A program made the position numbers and the translations under genes. The notes under the pieces are model-generated. The model saw only the letters and a program-made list of their open reading frames with translations, did not search any database and was not told the origin of the DNA. This document shows positions 43,218-55,690 of a stretch of DNA of 64,000 nucleotides, in pieces. The number at the start of each line of letters is the position of its first letter. The first letter of the stretch is position 1. The stretch spans positions 6,162,075-6,226,074 of the forward strand of contig JAJLRJ010000013.1 of NCBI GenBank assembly GCA_024195265.1, written 5' to 3'. This DNA comes from Dendrophyllia cribrosa (taxonomy: Eukaryota > Cnidaria > Anthozoa > Scleractinia > Dendrophylliidae).

Positions 43218-44957
43218 CTTCCTTGCACTGGTCCAACTCGATAGCTTCTACACGATGCTGAAACAAAACCGATTTGGTGAAATTATACTTTTTTGCACGA
43301 TTCTCAGGGCAGCAGAGGAGTCTGTATATTAATAATAAACCCTTCTGTTAAAGGTCAAATGAACCAAAAATTTGACATTTTTTCTTTATCTACTAAAACG
43401 TAAAAGAAACCATAATACACGCCGAGCTCCTGTGAGTCAAAAATCGATCATCTCAAACGCGGTGCAAAATAACTTTCAACGCTTTCGTCCGATTGATCTC
43501 AAATTTTAGACCTTAACAGAACTTCTCATTACCGAGGAACCTATGAACTCACTTTTTTCCTATAACTTAATTTTTTAGGTAATAACATCTTCTTTGTGAC
43601 GACTGTCGGTAATTAATTAAAAGTCAACGATTGCTTCCTTTAAGGAACAAAAGAAGAGAAATAGCTGATCAGATTTGATTAAAAAGTAAGAACCTATTTC
43701 TCGGTAAATTTGGATGGAAAGGGAGGTGCATGGGGAGGGGGGCATCGTGTTTCACTTTGACAACTCATAAAAGTTTTTCAGCTCTCTCCCTCTCCCCTCT
43801 CCTGTAAAAAGCATCTGCAAACAAGGAAATGCGGCTGTATAAGTACAGATATAAACTGTTGGCTATTTAAAATAAGTCTTGTGAGACCATGATATGTTTT
43901 ATTTTAGTCAGTCAAAGGCATATACGCTTGCAGCTTTTGAAGACTTTGAATACAGCTTAAAGGTCAATTTTGACGGGAAATTTTTTCCGAGAACAATTGG
44001 CTTCCACGTGTGGAAAATGTTTTTTAAAAAATAAATCCTTATTTGAATTGCAAATGCATAGATTAATTAACAATTCATTATTCATTTTTTTTTTCGCACC
44101 TTCACCTCGAGGGAAGCGAAGGAGGCTGAAGGAGTTATATTCATGTTAACAGATAATTCTACATTGCAAACGAAACTTTGATAACTTTAATGTTGTTCGA
44201 GATGAGGAACAAAGTCATCTGCCCCAACATGCAGACCACAACATTTAATTCTGAAGCGAAGATTTGTCAACACGTCGATGATCACGATGTCTTCTAAAAC
44301 TACGTACTTTAGGTAAGAAAAATATTCTATTGTTATATAGTTTTCTTCCAGCATTTATTGAGGGTTTTTTTCAAGCAATGGCTTAAACGGTCGGTTGGTT
44401 TAGTTTACACTCGACGCTAAGAAAGACTTTACTTTGTTAGCCTGTACCATATTTAACAATTGCTTCTTAATCAAGTGTGCATTACTGATACAACCGTTGT
44501 ATGTGGTTTGAGATACACTGAGACTGACGTGATATGGCAATTTTATTCTGGTCGATTTACACTGGACGCTATACGATGTTATTAAGTTGGTCTACTGAAA
44601 CATTTCAGCCATATTTAACAATTGCCTCTTAAATAATCGGGTGTATAGTAATAACCGTTGTATATGGTTTGAGATACACACAGGCGATCAGTCAGGTACA
44701 CAGTATCCGATGTGTTGTGATATTGCAAAATATGGCAAAATAAATCGCGGCTGAACAGTAGAATACCCGGCCACTTACTTACATATCATTGAATATGAAT
44801 GGTTTCGACTTTTGTTTTCATATGTCCCGTTTTTTAAAACGCCGAGGGATACGTAAATAAGTGACCGGGTATTCTAAAATCGCTTCGTCTAAGTGGAAGC
44901 GACTAAAAGCATAATCGAAGGAGCGCTTATAATCGATATAATCATAATAACAAAAAC

Positions 44958-44999
<42 letters not shown>

Positions 45000-45009
45000 T
45001 CATTCCCAG
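43218..45009. other. Upstream of the RelA/SpoT-like gene, no gene recognised
   Basis: This is AT-rich DNA. A splice-like AG|GTAAGA at 44311-44318 could end a non-coding 5' exon of the small gene that follows. An (AAT)n microsatellite of about 13 units occupies 44960-44999 and produces artefactual poly-Tyr or poly-Ile frames. Confidence 0.5.
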
Positions 45010-45024
45010 GTCAATGTCAGACAG

Positions 45025-46076
45025 ATGCGGGAAGGAAGAATGCCGGTGGCAGACACCATCAACCTCTTCATGAATTGTTTCATAAGGTAAAATTTGGAAA
45101 AGCATTTATGATTATATTATATAGGTCTTATGGGTTCGTGTCTGACGAAGACAACGAATAGTCTCATATGACTCTCAGGGATATTCGAGCAAGCAAAACA
45201 CGCGAGAGCACGAAAAAAGTCGCCTATAGCGAAGAGACGTGACTCACCCGCGACTTTCTCTGCGGAAAAAAATAGACAACAGTCTCCACCTAGAATCGCC
45301 ACTAACGAGTAAGCACTATTCGCTCGGATGTTTCGCCCTCGCGACCATCCCTGGAAGAAATGAGAGTCTAATCGTATCAGTTGGAAAAAAATAAATGGGT
45401 AAAAAGGACCATTTCTTTCTTTTGTTCCAGTAAATGTCAGTGTTATGAGATAAAGACAACAAATCTCCCTCGAAAGAAGTTTGGACTAGGGAGGGTGTGG
45501 GTGGAGGCTTCAGTCCCGTTTAACTTCCGGCCTACGATTCTTTAGTTAGATAGAAACATTACCCAGATAATACGTATACTTACGTGATAGTTTTATTTTA
45601 TTAGGTTGAACACAAAAATGAGAAAGCATGGCAGAGCTTCCGTCATCTTTGACATGATAATGTTGAAAGAGGTGAGTTGATTAATCAGTTTTAACCCGTC
45701 ACTTCTTTAGTGGGAGATTAAAAAAAATAAAAACAAAGTTGATAAGGTAAATTATTCACCAGAAGAAGATTCAAAAGGTGACTTTTTTAGCGCTATCCCT
45801 TCGTTATTCGCATAACATTTCATTTGTGAAGTGTCAGCCCTTTGTGATTCACTCTGACAAAGGGCTTGCGCTCGAAACGTCAGCTTTTGAATCTTTTCAA
45901 GGTGGCCAATTTACCTTTAGTTATTAACTCAGTTGATGAAAAAAATAGTGTCTACCTTTTTGATATTCAAAACGTGATGGCATTTATTGATATATTTTTG
46001 TTTTATTACTATGCAGGATATAAGGAAACTTTTAATGGCTGAATCAAGCAAGGAAGAAAGAAAGACAACGAACTGA
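45025..46076 (+). CDS. Possible small spliced gene, about 62 residues
   Basis: Three segments join in frame: 45010-45086 (acceptor CCCAG, donor GTAAAA), 45605-45671 (acceptor TTATTAG, donor GTGAGT) and 46017-46076 (acceptor ATGCAG, stop TGA). From the first Met (45025) the product would be basic and helical, including INLFMNCFIRLNTKMRKHG, ASVIFDMIMLKEDIRKLLMA and a charged tail SSKEERKTTN. I do not recognise the family. Phase agreement at two junctions with good splice signals supports a real gene. The 5' part is uncertain, and an upstream coding exon with a phase-0 end could exist. Confidence 0.4.
45738..45945 (+). mobile_element. Minimal Penelope-like terminal inverted pair with hammerhead-like motif
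   Basis: The left part ('gataaggtaaattattcacc' ... 'agcgctatcccttcgtt') is inverted relative to the right part ('ctgacaaagggcttgcgctc' plus 'gaaacgtcagcttttgaatc' ... 'caatttacctt'). The blocks match the terminal repeats of the 39-41 kb palindrome, but no coding DNA lies between them. Confidence 0.75.
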
Positions 46077-47269
46077 AACAAAGAAAGAGGTAGAGAAACT
46101 AGTTTTATTTTAAGCGCAGCTCAAACTCTACCTTTTTATTTGATTTTTTTTGTCGCCGCCAAGTTCGAACTTAATTTTCTTAGTTTAGTCGATATACAGT
46201 GCAACACAGATATAACAACTTCGCCGCGCGGTGTAACGAACAAATTCCAGTACCAAATGATAAACGATAGCACAAAGAGAATGAAACCTCGAAATCGAAT
46301 AATTGCATTGTTTCATCTGATACATTTCTCGTTTACAAAAAAAACTATAACTTTAAGGATAAATTTTAAAGCAGAATCGTAAATTGTTAATGTTATAACA
46401 TTTGTCAGTCTTACAATGTCCACCCCTAGTGTGTCGTCAGCAAGGACTTAAAATCGTGGCGAATTGGCAAAAAGTTGTTTCAAGGTTTTCATCAAGAGTA
46501 CTAAGTAGGAGTAGATAACACTCACTTTCCAAGTGGAAATATCAGGCCATTTACTGCTCTCAAGCATACCTATGACTGTAAAAAAATGTCCAAAGAATGC
46601 GTTGTGCTTGAGAATTGCCTAGAATAAGCCAAGCAAATGAACATGCATAATCTTAATTCAGGAAGACACATGTACGCGTTGCGGACCATTTTTCTTATTT
46701 TTTTCCCAAACAATACCAAACGTAAGAGGTCAATAAGAATTTCATTTATGGACCAATTTATTCCTGAAAATCGTGTGCTCAGCATTTAGTTTTCAATCAA
46801 ACTCTGTCTATTTAATAGTCAATTTTCAGTGAAGACTGGATTTTATGCACACGTTTTAAAACTTACAACTTTTCTGTATAAGCCGTTAAGGCATGCAATT
46901 CAACGTGGTTTGTCAGTTTCCATTATAAAGGTTATATTTAGGTTACAAAACTATTTCTTAGAGGAAATTGAACTATTAGGGTTTCTTCTTATGTTTTCAT
47001 TAAGGGATCTTAGTGAAAATCAAGGGCCATTTTGTGTGTCTTAGGAAAAATGTCTCGGACGTTTTGTCCGATTTATGTCACCTTAGGGATCATGTAGTGT
47101 TTGACGCAAATGGATTTTCTTTATTTTTATAATGAAATATAATTATTAACCATCAGTCCCTCCTCTATTCTTGAAACCAAAGATATTATATGTGGGTAAA
47201 AGCCAATGCCGCAGAACAATGAAGTTTACGGTAGTTCTTATGTAGAGCATTACTTAATTGCTTGAATAG

Positions 47270-48545
47270 AGTTTAACTGAAATAGTAGGTAAATCGTCTG
47301 GCCTTTCAAAGTGATGTTACAGTTAAAGCATTATCACAAGTTCTCATTTATTTTGGCCATTTGACTGCAGTAAGATATAACCTATCAACAAGGACATTGA
47401 AAGCGAGAGTAAAGTTTGGAAAATAAACGCATCCTTTTTTTTGAAAGAAATTAATAATTGTTTGTGAAGTTGATTAATTTCCCACTTGGTTTCGTTGTTG
47501 TTTTTGGCTGCTTGTTAGTTTCCAGTGAATGATGAAGTTGAGACATTCTTGCACCATTTAACAGGGAAGTAAGACATTCGTTAGTTTTTAAACTGGGGAG
47601 TTTACCAATTGGAATTTTGCCGGGATGTTTCTTGTTTTGAACATTTGGCAGTGGAAATGGAACATCATTTTTTTGTGTTTTAAGTTTAAAGTTCGTTTGT
47701 TTGTCTGTGTCCACTAACCAATGTTTTTATGGTTGCGTAAACCGGCACAATATTACAAAAAAATCATGAAGGCTCGTTTTCCGTTGCAAGTTAAATTTTC
47801 ACCTATTGCGATTGCAAGTAATTTTTTTTACGCAATAGACTTGACTTGGTATTTCGAGCATCACCCGTACATGAACTTTGTAGCTTGACAGTGTAAAAAC
47901 GTTCAGGTCAAAAAAGACATTTTTTTAAAACATTTTAGGCATTCAAAGTAAAGTTTAAGAGACAAGGGATTTGTTAGTTTTCAGCCCAGTCCACATTTAT
48001 TTATTTGTAATTTTTCAATCACCAAGGATTTTCAGGTTGACAATTTTCTAATCAATTTCAGTTTTCAATTTCAATTAACAGTCAATTAACAAAACATTTT
48101 GCAAAACGCATAGGTCATTTTCACGATGCAAAATTAACGAAGGTTGCAAAGGTAACAAAACAATTTCTCAGGGAACAATTTTAATAGGCCATATTGCTTT
48201 GAATTTTTTTATCATTTTTAGCAAGGATTTATATTTTACGACACCATTACTTAGTAAAAACATGTAGGCCGTTTGTCAGTTTGCAGCTACGATTTAAGGT
48301 AACCCATGATTGAGAATTGAAGGCTTAATTTCTTATCCTTTTTCGATAAGAATTTTCAGTGATTTTGTAGTGAAAATTTTAAGTTGTCTGTTTCTGAGTT
48401 CTAATTTTTATTTTCGTGTTAGTTTTGTCTGCTTACCAGTACGTTTCAAAGCATTTATTCTACATGGAAATAAAATGTCATTTGTATGTTTCTTTTTTAA
48501 CTTCAATTTCAAAAGTTTTAAGTTTAGGTGGCTCCGTTATTATTG
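47270..48545 (+). repeat. Diverged segmental duplication, copy 1 (partner 53870-55690)
   Basis: Ordered shared phrases include 'actgaaatagtagg', 'cagtaagatataac.tatcaa', 'gacttggtatttcga', 'tagcttgacagtgtaaaaac' and 'cagtccacatttatttattt'. Non-coding and AT-rich. The adjoining 47103-47265 ('gacgcaaatggattttcttt') recurs at 60450-60610. The rest of 46077-47270 shows no gene. Confidence 0.75.
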
Positions 48546-48561
48546 ATTTTTTTTCTACTTA

Positions 48562-48999
48562 GCTTTCAATTGGAGAAATAGTTGTTGTGATTATAAACTA
48601 CTCCGCATCTGAGCTCAGGCGAAGCTGACAAGCAGTTTTGGTTATGAATACGAAATAAGCACGTGTGGAATTTATTCTAAGAATTCGCACCTTCATAAGG
48701 GGGGCGTACGTGATATGCGTGTCAGTTATCCCATAAGGGCAGGGAGTATGTACGTTCTATAAGAAGTTTCCATGGGGTACAATGTTTTTTAATGCGGGGA
48801 CTACGCTGAAAATAATATTTTACTGGCACGATAACAAAACGACGTACGCCCCCCTTATGAAGGTGCTAATTCTTAGAATAAATTCCACTCGTGCTCATTT
48901 CGTACATGTATTCATAAACAAAACTGCTTGTCAGCTTCGCCTGAGCTGATAAGCGGAGCAGCTTATTTAATTACAACAACTATTTCGCCAATTGAAAGC
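48562..48999. mobile_element. Inverted-repeat element with about 150-bp arms
   Basis: The left arm begins 'gctttcaattggagaaatag' and contains 'ctcaggcgaagctgacaagc' and 'cttcataaggggggcgtacg'. The right arm repeats these inverted. The core of about 130 bp is non-coding, so this is a foldback or MITE. Confidence 0.85.
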
Positions 49000-49836
49000 C
49001 ATTCTGAGCGAAGTAGAAGGAGTGCAATGTCGCAAAGAAGTCATGTTCAGTAATTCATATAACAATGTTGACCTAAATTAAATCACAAAAAAAAGACACG
49101 GGCTTGGATAAAAATTGCCGAAGAAGTCAGCGCAGTTTCAGGAAATTGCCGAAATATGGACCGAAGAAATACAGAAGAAATGGATGTCCCTAAAAGGTGA
49201 TACAATTTATTTTAATATTGCTCTTTTAAAGCACTGACACAAGCTGCTGTCCCTCCATATAAAAGCATCGTGGGTACTCCCAGGCTATTTTACCAGGTTT
49301 AATATTATGATCTTTTCTGCGTCGTACACTACTTGAGTATTTATAGAGTGATAGCTGTTTCTTTTCACGGATGAAGGCTCGTCCTTCTTTGAAGCCTTGA
49401 TCGGCACCTGATTGCAGCTAAGACATTCGGAAAATCCTATTTTTTTTTCTTAAACTGACGCTTCAGTTTCATTTGTTCTTTAACACTATCCTCAGGAAAG
49501 GAAAACAAATTATTTGCTTTTCCACGGGAGTGCATTTGTTACATTCTTAATGCATCGTGAAGCTGTAGGCTGGCTTAAACCGTTTCTGTAAACTGCCAAA
49601 AGCATAAAATCTCAAAGCCACGTAAACTTGCAATTCCATTGCAACAGGTTGCGAACGATGGGTGGGTTTTTCCAAATTTCGCTGCAATAAATTCGCGATA
49701 CTGTCTCAGAAGAATTTCATTTTCGCAATGCTTGTCGAGTTTGGATGCACAACAACATGCTGCCGCCATCACTTTGGATTTAAGCCATGTCTTAACAAGT
49801 TAGGAGTAGGTTACCAGTAGGGATATTGTCTTCCTT

Positions 49837-50076
49837 TTGAATGACATTGCACAGATCAATTTAGATACGGTTAATAGCTCGAGAGACTTCTATAGATTGC
49901 TTAATGATAAAACCCACACAGAGATCCAAACCGGTCCCAAACGATGGAGTATACGTAAGATTTTTAAGTCACTGAGACAGGTCTGCAAGGAAGTTAAGGT
50001 GAAAGAGTTTCAATTTAAATTCATAAGTAGAATCGTAGTAACTAATAAAGAATTATTTAAATTCGCTAGCTTGCAG
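49837..50076 (+). pseudogene. LINE ORF2 internal fragment
   Basis: The plus frame reads TVNSSRDFYRLLNDK ... WSIRKIFKSLRQVCKEVKVK then EFQFKFISRIVVTNKELFKF. This matches the region after the reverse transcriptase of many LINEs (pattern LREFQFKxLHRIxxTxxxLFKF). The similarity stops near 50076 and the downstream codons are unrelated. Confidence 0.65.
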
Positions 50077-50161
50077 CAAGTATCGGTGAGTTTAATTGAC
50101 AATTATAATTTCTTAATTCTTAATTTTCTTAAATTTATTTTCCTCAATTTCAATAAAGCTT

Positions 50162-50758
50162 TTAAGGTGGCTCCTAATAGTTTCAACATTCCCATCATGA
50201 TAAATCTATGATATTCAATCACAGCTACACCAGTAAAGTTAAGAGAAAAAGTTTAGTACAGGTTTGTAAACACATCAAAATGTGTTACCATGGCAACGTC
50301 AAAAGAAGCCAAAAATACCCCATTTTCAACTTTTGAGGCTAATAACTTCAAAACTGCTCGGTGAAATGTTTTTATTTTTATATATTTTCGTCTTATAAAC
50401 ATAATAAACATTTGTGCCAATTTAAAAAAAATCTGTACATAGAATTCAGAGATATGTCATCTTTACATAAATTTAAGGTAGCTCAGAACTCTATGTACAG
50501 AATTTTTTAAAAAATTGTTAAAATGTTTCTCTTGCCAATTAAACAAAAATATATCGAAAACAAAAACTTTCACCTCGTAGTTTATAAGTTATTAGCCTCA
50601 AATGGTCCCAAATAGCGATGATGACGTCATTTGGATTCCACCTTGTTGACTGATAAAAGATTTACTGGTTTCAATTAAAATATTTTTAGACACCCCATCG
50701 GGCTAACTGTAATGGAATGCAAAAGACGAGAAGGCTGAACAATATGGAGCCACCTTAA
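50162..50758. mobile_element. TTAA-bounded element with TTAAGGTGGCTC ends
   Basis: The left end is TTAAGGTGGCTCC and the right end GGAGCCACCTTAA. The interior also has partial inverted symmetry around 50440-50500 (two 'tctgtacatagaatt'-type blocks, inverted). No coding capacity. Similar GGAGCCACCT ends occur near 48528, 53634 and 62484. Confidence 0.75.
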
Positions 50759-51006
50759 AGTGCACCTAACCCCAAAATTGTTTTTTCGCTTAATCAACTC
50801 TATGTAAGTTGAAAAGTTGAATAGTTAAATATTTCTTGTTTTTAAGTAACGCTCCACATAAGAACTACAGTAAACTTCATTGTCCTGCGGCATTGGCTCT
50901 TTCTCACAAAGAATGTCTTTGATTTCAATGGTTTATAATTATATTTCAGTATAAAAATAAAGAATATTCATTTGCGTCAGATAAATTTTAGGAAATGTTC
51001 GAGCTT

Positions 51007-52097
51007 AACCAATCAGAATAGCAGAAGACAATAGCTAATAATTTTGTTGCTTTGATGAAGTTCCCAAAATACAATTTCTTTAAAAATTTGCATGTTTTGC
51101 GATTGGGTCTTAAATTTCATGAAACCTTTAAAAAATTAAACAAAATGCACCTTGAAACCTAACTTTTTAGCGGTCTTCGAGTCTTGGCCAATGAGATCAC
51201 TAGTTCTAACAATGAAAAAAGTTGACATTCCATCGTGCATTGCCGTTAGCACTTTCCTTCTTATGCGGATCATTACTTAACCCTATTCAGCCTGGGCTTT
51301 TTTTGAGTTCCTGAGCCCCCCCCCCCCCCTCATAACTTCAAGGACATTAACCAATCAACCAATCAGAATAGCAGAAGACAATAGCTAATAATTTTGTTGC
51401 TTTGATGAAGTTCCCAAAATACAATTTCTTTAAAAATTTGCATGTATTGCGATTGGGTCTTAAATTTCATGAAACCTTTAAAAAATTAAACAAAATGCAC
51501 CTTGAAACCTAACTTTTTAGCGGTCTTTGAGTCTTGGCCAATGAGATCACTAGTTCTAACAATGAAAAAAGTTGACATTCCATCGTGCATTGCCGTTAGC
51601 ACTTTTCTTCTTATGCGGATCATTACTTAACCCTATTCAGCCTGGGCTTCTTTTGAGTTCCTGAGCCTGGGGGGGTGGCACATTGTGCCCCCCCCCCCTG
51701 CCTCGTAACTTCAAGGACATTAACCAATCAACCAATCAGAATAGCAGAAGACAATAGCTAATAATTTTGTTGCTTTGATGAAGTTCCCAAAATACAATTT
51801 CTTTAAAAATTTGCATGTTTTGCGATTGGGTCTTAAATTTCATGAAACCTTTAAAACATTAAACAAAATGCACCTTGAAACCTAACTTTTTAGCGGTCTT
51901 TGAGTCTTGGCCAATGAGATAACTAGTTCTAACAATGAAAAAAGTTGACATTCCATCGTGCATTGCCGTTAGCACTTTCCTTCTTATGCGGATCATTACT
52001 TAACCCTATTCAGCCTGGGCTTCTTTTGAGTTCCTGAGCCTGGGGGGGTGGCACATTGTGCCCCCCCCCCCTGCCTCGTAACTTCAAGGACATTAAG
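51007..52097 (+). repeat. Three-copy tandem array of about 350-373-bp units
   Basis: Units begin 'aaccaatcagaatagcagaa' at 51007, 51357 and 51730 and end 'acttcaaggacattaa'. They appear nearly identical apart from the G/C-run segment: copy 1 has only a C-run, while copies 2 and 3 have 'cctgggggggtggcacattg' followed by a C-run. A single inverted, more diverged copy lies at 60130-60440. Directly upstream, 50760-51006 is non-coding. Confidence 0.9.
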
Positions 52098-52500
52098 GCT
52101 ATGACAATAAAACCTAGAGGGTACGTAGTAGGTCCAAAACTGTCTCCTTTGCGGTCCGCACAATGGAACTATGACGTCATATGACGTAGTTATTAGGTAA
52201 TTAGTTATACGGACGCCATATTGGATTTCTGAAATTTTTAAAACCTCTTAAAAACCGTCCAAATTGACTCAAAATTAATCAAAACCAATAAATAAACGCT
52301 AAATGACGTAAAAATATAAAAGTTATACCAATAAACATTGTTTTTCTTCATTCAAAGGTACAAATATGCAAATTTCAAAAAACATGGCTGTCAAATTCTT
52401 GTTGCCATGGAAACATCAAGTCACGTGATCAATAAATTGTCATATGAAATTGTTTCCAGATAAATTTTAGGAAAAGTCACAAAGTTTGATGACGTTTGAA
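52090..52500. repeat. Dispersed repeat family 3, inverted copy 3
   Basis: It contains 'tatgacaataaaacctagag', 'actgtctcctttgcggtccg' and 'tgactcaaaattaatcaaaa', the reverse complement of 41690-42100. It abuts the tandem array, whose unit tails also end in 'cttcaaggacattaa'. Confidence 0.82.
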
Positions 52501-52789
52501 TACATGCATATTAAAGAAGATTCATAAAAAAATATTACTTGGCGGTAAAAACAAGTAGTTGTAGAATAAATGAATCTTGAATTGACGTCATCTTATTAGC
52601 ATTTTGTAAATTAAAATCTCTTTAACTCACTAACGCGACGTTAAAGTGCCCCTGTGATCAAATTTTTGATTTACATCTTTTTACATTTTCGTGTACAATT
52701 AGACTTTCTTACTCATCTTGCCAAATTTCAATTCATTACGAACATCAGAAGTCATTTTATTTTAACATTTATTTCCGAGAATTTACGGC

Positions 52790-53053
52790 CGCCATTAATC
52801 AACCTTGTTCCAACCTTGGTTGCGAATGGGAGAAAGTGACGACAAAGACTCAAACATACCTCACGGGTTGAAATTATAATAACAATCAGCATAAAAAATT
52901 GCACAAAGAACATGTCCAAAAATTTTTGTTGCTTTTCGCGTGATTTTCAATAGTTATTGTTATTATAATTTCAACCCGTGAGGTATGTTTGAGTCTTTGA
53001 TGTCACTTTCTCCTATTCGCAACCAAGCCTTGGAACAAGGTTGATTAATGGCG
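52790..53053. repeat. Foldback element with about 97-bp arms
   Basis: The arms 52790-52886 and 52957-53053 are inverted copies; for example 'ctcaaacatacctcacgggt' pairs with 'acccgtgaggtatgtttgag'. The spacer is about 70 bp. The left side continues into TTAAAGTGCCCCTGTGATC (52651), resembling other TTAAAG element ends. Confidence 0.85.
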
Positions 53054-53082
53054 AATGCGCGCAATAAACGTTTTAGCCACCG

Positions 53083-53540
53083 TAAAGGTGGTCAGACACG
53101 AGGGGTCATGTAGCAGGGACATGTCGCAGCGACAAAAATTTGTGTATTACACACTGAGGGACATGTAGCAGCGAGTGTAGCGGGGACATCTAGCAGGTAA
53201 AAAACCATAGCGCTTGCACACCACATGAAAATGTCGCAGGGACTTGTCTCAGGGACATGTTGCAGCGACACGTCCCCTCGTGTGAACTGATACTATCATA
53301 ATTGTACAACGCCAATTTTGGGGACATTTTGTCCCCGCGACGTGTCCCATGAAGTTCAAGTATCAGTTCACACGAGGGGACGTGTCGCTGCAACATGTCC
53401 CTGAGACATGTCCCCGCGACATTTTCATGTGGTGTGCAAGCGCTATGATTTTTTCCCTGCTCCATGTCCCCGCTACACTCGCTGCTACATGTCGCTGCGA
53501 CATGTCCCTGCTACATGACCCCTCGTGTCTGACCACTTTA
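53083..53540. repeat. Foldback element rich in ACATGTC/GTCGCNGCGAC sub-repeats
   Basis: The arms from 'taaaggtggtcagacacgag' and to 'ctcgtgtctgaccactttaa' are inverted copies about 210 bp long. They are packed with short units such as 'gggacatgtcgcagcgac', each itself nearly palindromic. Non-coding; the long frame over it is an artefact of the repeats. Confidence 0.88.
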
Positions 53541-53864
53541 AAACCTCTTTATTTTCGTGACATCATCAAAATTAACAAACGCACGTTCGTTCCATTTCCG
53601 TGCCCGTGCCTCGCGCGCCAAAAAACTGTATGGAGCCACCTAAGGTCATGTTTTCTGTTTTCAGTGTCAATTGTGTTATATTATGCATGTTATTTTTGTC
53701 GTCCTTTTCTATTAAATTTTGCCTGCTTAGGGTTTTTATCAGACTTAACAAGCGACAAACAGAGAGAGCCGCTGTTATCACTTGTTCATTCACTGTTATC
53801 ACTAGTTCCTCTGACATTAGTAACGTACTTTCAGTTAAACGAAGAGATGTTGGTTAAAAGTTGC

Positions 53865-55690
53865 TTAGATAGAGTTCTTACTGAAATAGTAGGAAAATTG
53901 TCTGGTGTTACAGTTTTGGCCATTTTTGACTACAGTAAGATATAACATATCAACAAGGAAATTGAAAGCGAGTGTAAAGTTTGGAAAATAGATACATAAT
54001 TTTTTTAGTAAGAAATTAATATAATAATTATTTGTAAAGTTGATTCCCCACTTAGTTAAGCTATAAGGCCATTTTTTCTGCTTCACTGTAATGAATGATG
54101 AAGTTGAGGCACACTTGTACTATTTAACAGGGAAGTCATTCGTCAGTTTTCAAACTAAGAAGATTTACTATTTGTTATTTGTTTTCAATTTGAATTTTGG
54201 CTGTTCCTTGTTTTGAACACTTGACGGTATAAACGGTATAAAAACGTAATTTTTTCTGTTTTTTTTTTTTTGGTTTAAAGTTAGGTTCTTTGTCCACTAA
54301 CTACGATTTTTCAGTTAAAAAGGTTGATTTACACATGCAATATTGTTAAGAAATGAGGGTTCAATTTCTGTTCTGAGTTCTATTATGACCAATTATGCTG
54401 TAGGTAAAGTAAATTGTAGGTATTTTTCACTTACGTCAAATTAAAATTCAGAAGCATTAAAACTAAACAGATTTTGATTCCAAAATATTTATGGAATTGT
54501 AGAATGTTTAAAACTACACATCTAGGCAAAATTTTGAAGCCAAGAGCATTTCGTTGAAGAGTTATAGGCGAAAGAGCATTAGACATTTTTACTGAGTAAA
54601 AATATATGGAGCGGCCATCTTGGAAATTGACGTGACGGCAAAAACTTCAAAGTCTTAATTACACCAAAAACCTGATCACAAAAGATTGGATTCACTATAA
54701 TTCCATTAAATCCGCTTAAATATGCATATATAATGCAAAAATAGCTTTGAACTGGGTCAATTTTGTTTATTGTCACGGCGCATCCGAAATAGTGTGACAA
54801 ATTGCGTGACAAATTGCGTGACACATTTCAAACCTGTACAACACGGAAGCAAAATATAGTTAAAACCTGAAATGTTTTGTGAAAGAATGTATCACTGGTA
54901 TCCACATATCATGTTAGAAACAGCTTTGTAGGATGTACAGTTTAGAGTTTTGAATTTTTATTACGTTAGGTGCAAACCTAAACTTGACACTGAAAAGAAC
55001 ACCACAAAAGACTTGGTATTTCGAACATTACGCGTACATGCAGTAACTTTGTAGCTTGACAGTGTAAAAACGTTCAGGTCAAAACAGACATTTTCTACAT
55101 TTAAGGCATTCAAAGTAAAGTTAATGCTTCAGCCAGGGGATTTGTTAGCCCAGTCCACATTTATTTATTTGTAATTTTTCAATCGGCCTGGGATTTAAAG
55201 GTTGACAATTTCCTAGTCAATTTGTAAAACTAAACAGTCATTCGTCTGTTTTGAAGATTTTGACATCGCATCTAGTCTTTAATTCTCATTTTGGCTCTCT
55301 TAATTAAGAGCAATTCACCAGCGAAAATACTAGGCCTTTTACAGCTGTTTTTCAGTAAATCGCATAGGTCATTTTCTTGATAATACAAAATTAATTAAGG
55401 TTGCTAAGGTAACAAAACAATGCCTCAGTGAACAATGTAGGCCAGTTTGCTTTAATTTGTACATATCACTTTTAGCAAGGATTATATATTACGACACCAT
55501 TGCGTAGTAAAAATTGTAGGCCACTTTGACTGTTTGTTATAAGTTGTCTGTATGTTTCTGAGCTCTAGTTTTTATTTTTGTGAGTTTTGTCTGTTCACCA
55601 GTACATTCTAAATGAAAATCAAATGCCATTTACATGGTTTTTTTTAACTTTAAATTCAAAAGTTTCAAGTCAATTAAACGATTTCTCCGG
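53865..55690 (+). repeat. Diverged segmental duplication, copy 2, including copy B of the window-start repeat
   Basis: Blocks match 47270-48545 in order, interrupted by 54598-54960, which matches window positions 1-360. The whole is non-coding. From 55690 to 57790 I see no gene apart from the inverted-repeat element listed next. Confidence 0.72.

Noticed and set aside
44818..45105. Frames with poly-Tyr or poly-Ile runs
   Set aside because: They are translations of the (AAT)n microsatellite at 44960-44999.
51007..52097. CRISPR-like array
   Set aside because: Units of about 350 bp are repeated whole with no short repeat-spacer pattern, and the genome is eukaryotic.
53349..53945. A 198-codon plus-strand frame
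   Set aside because: Its first half is the foldback array of ACATGTC units and the second half is unconserved AT-rich DNA.
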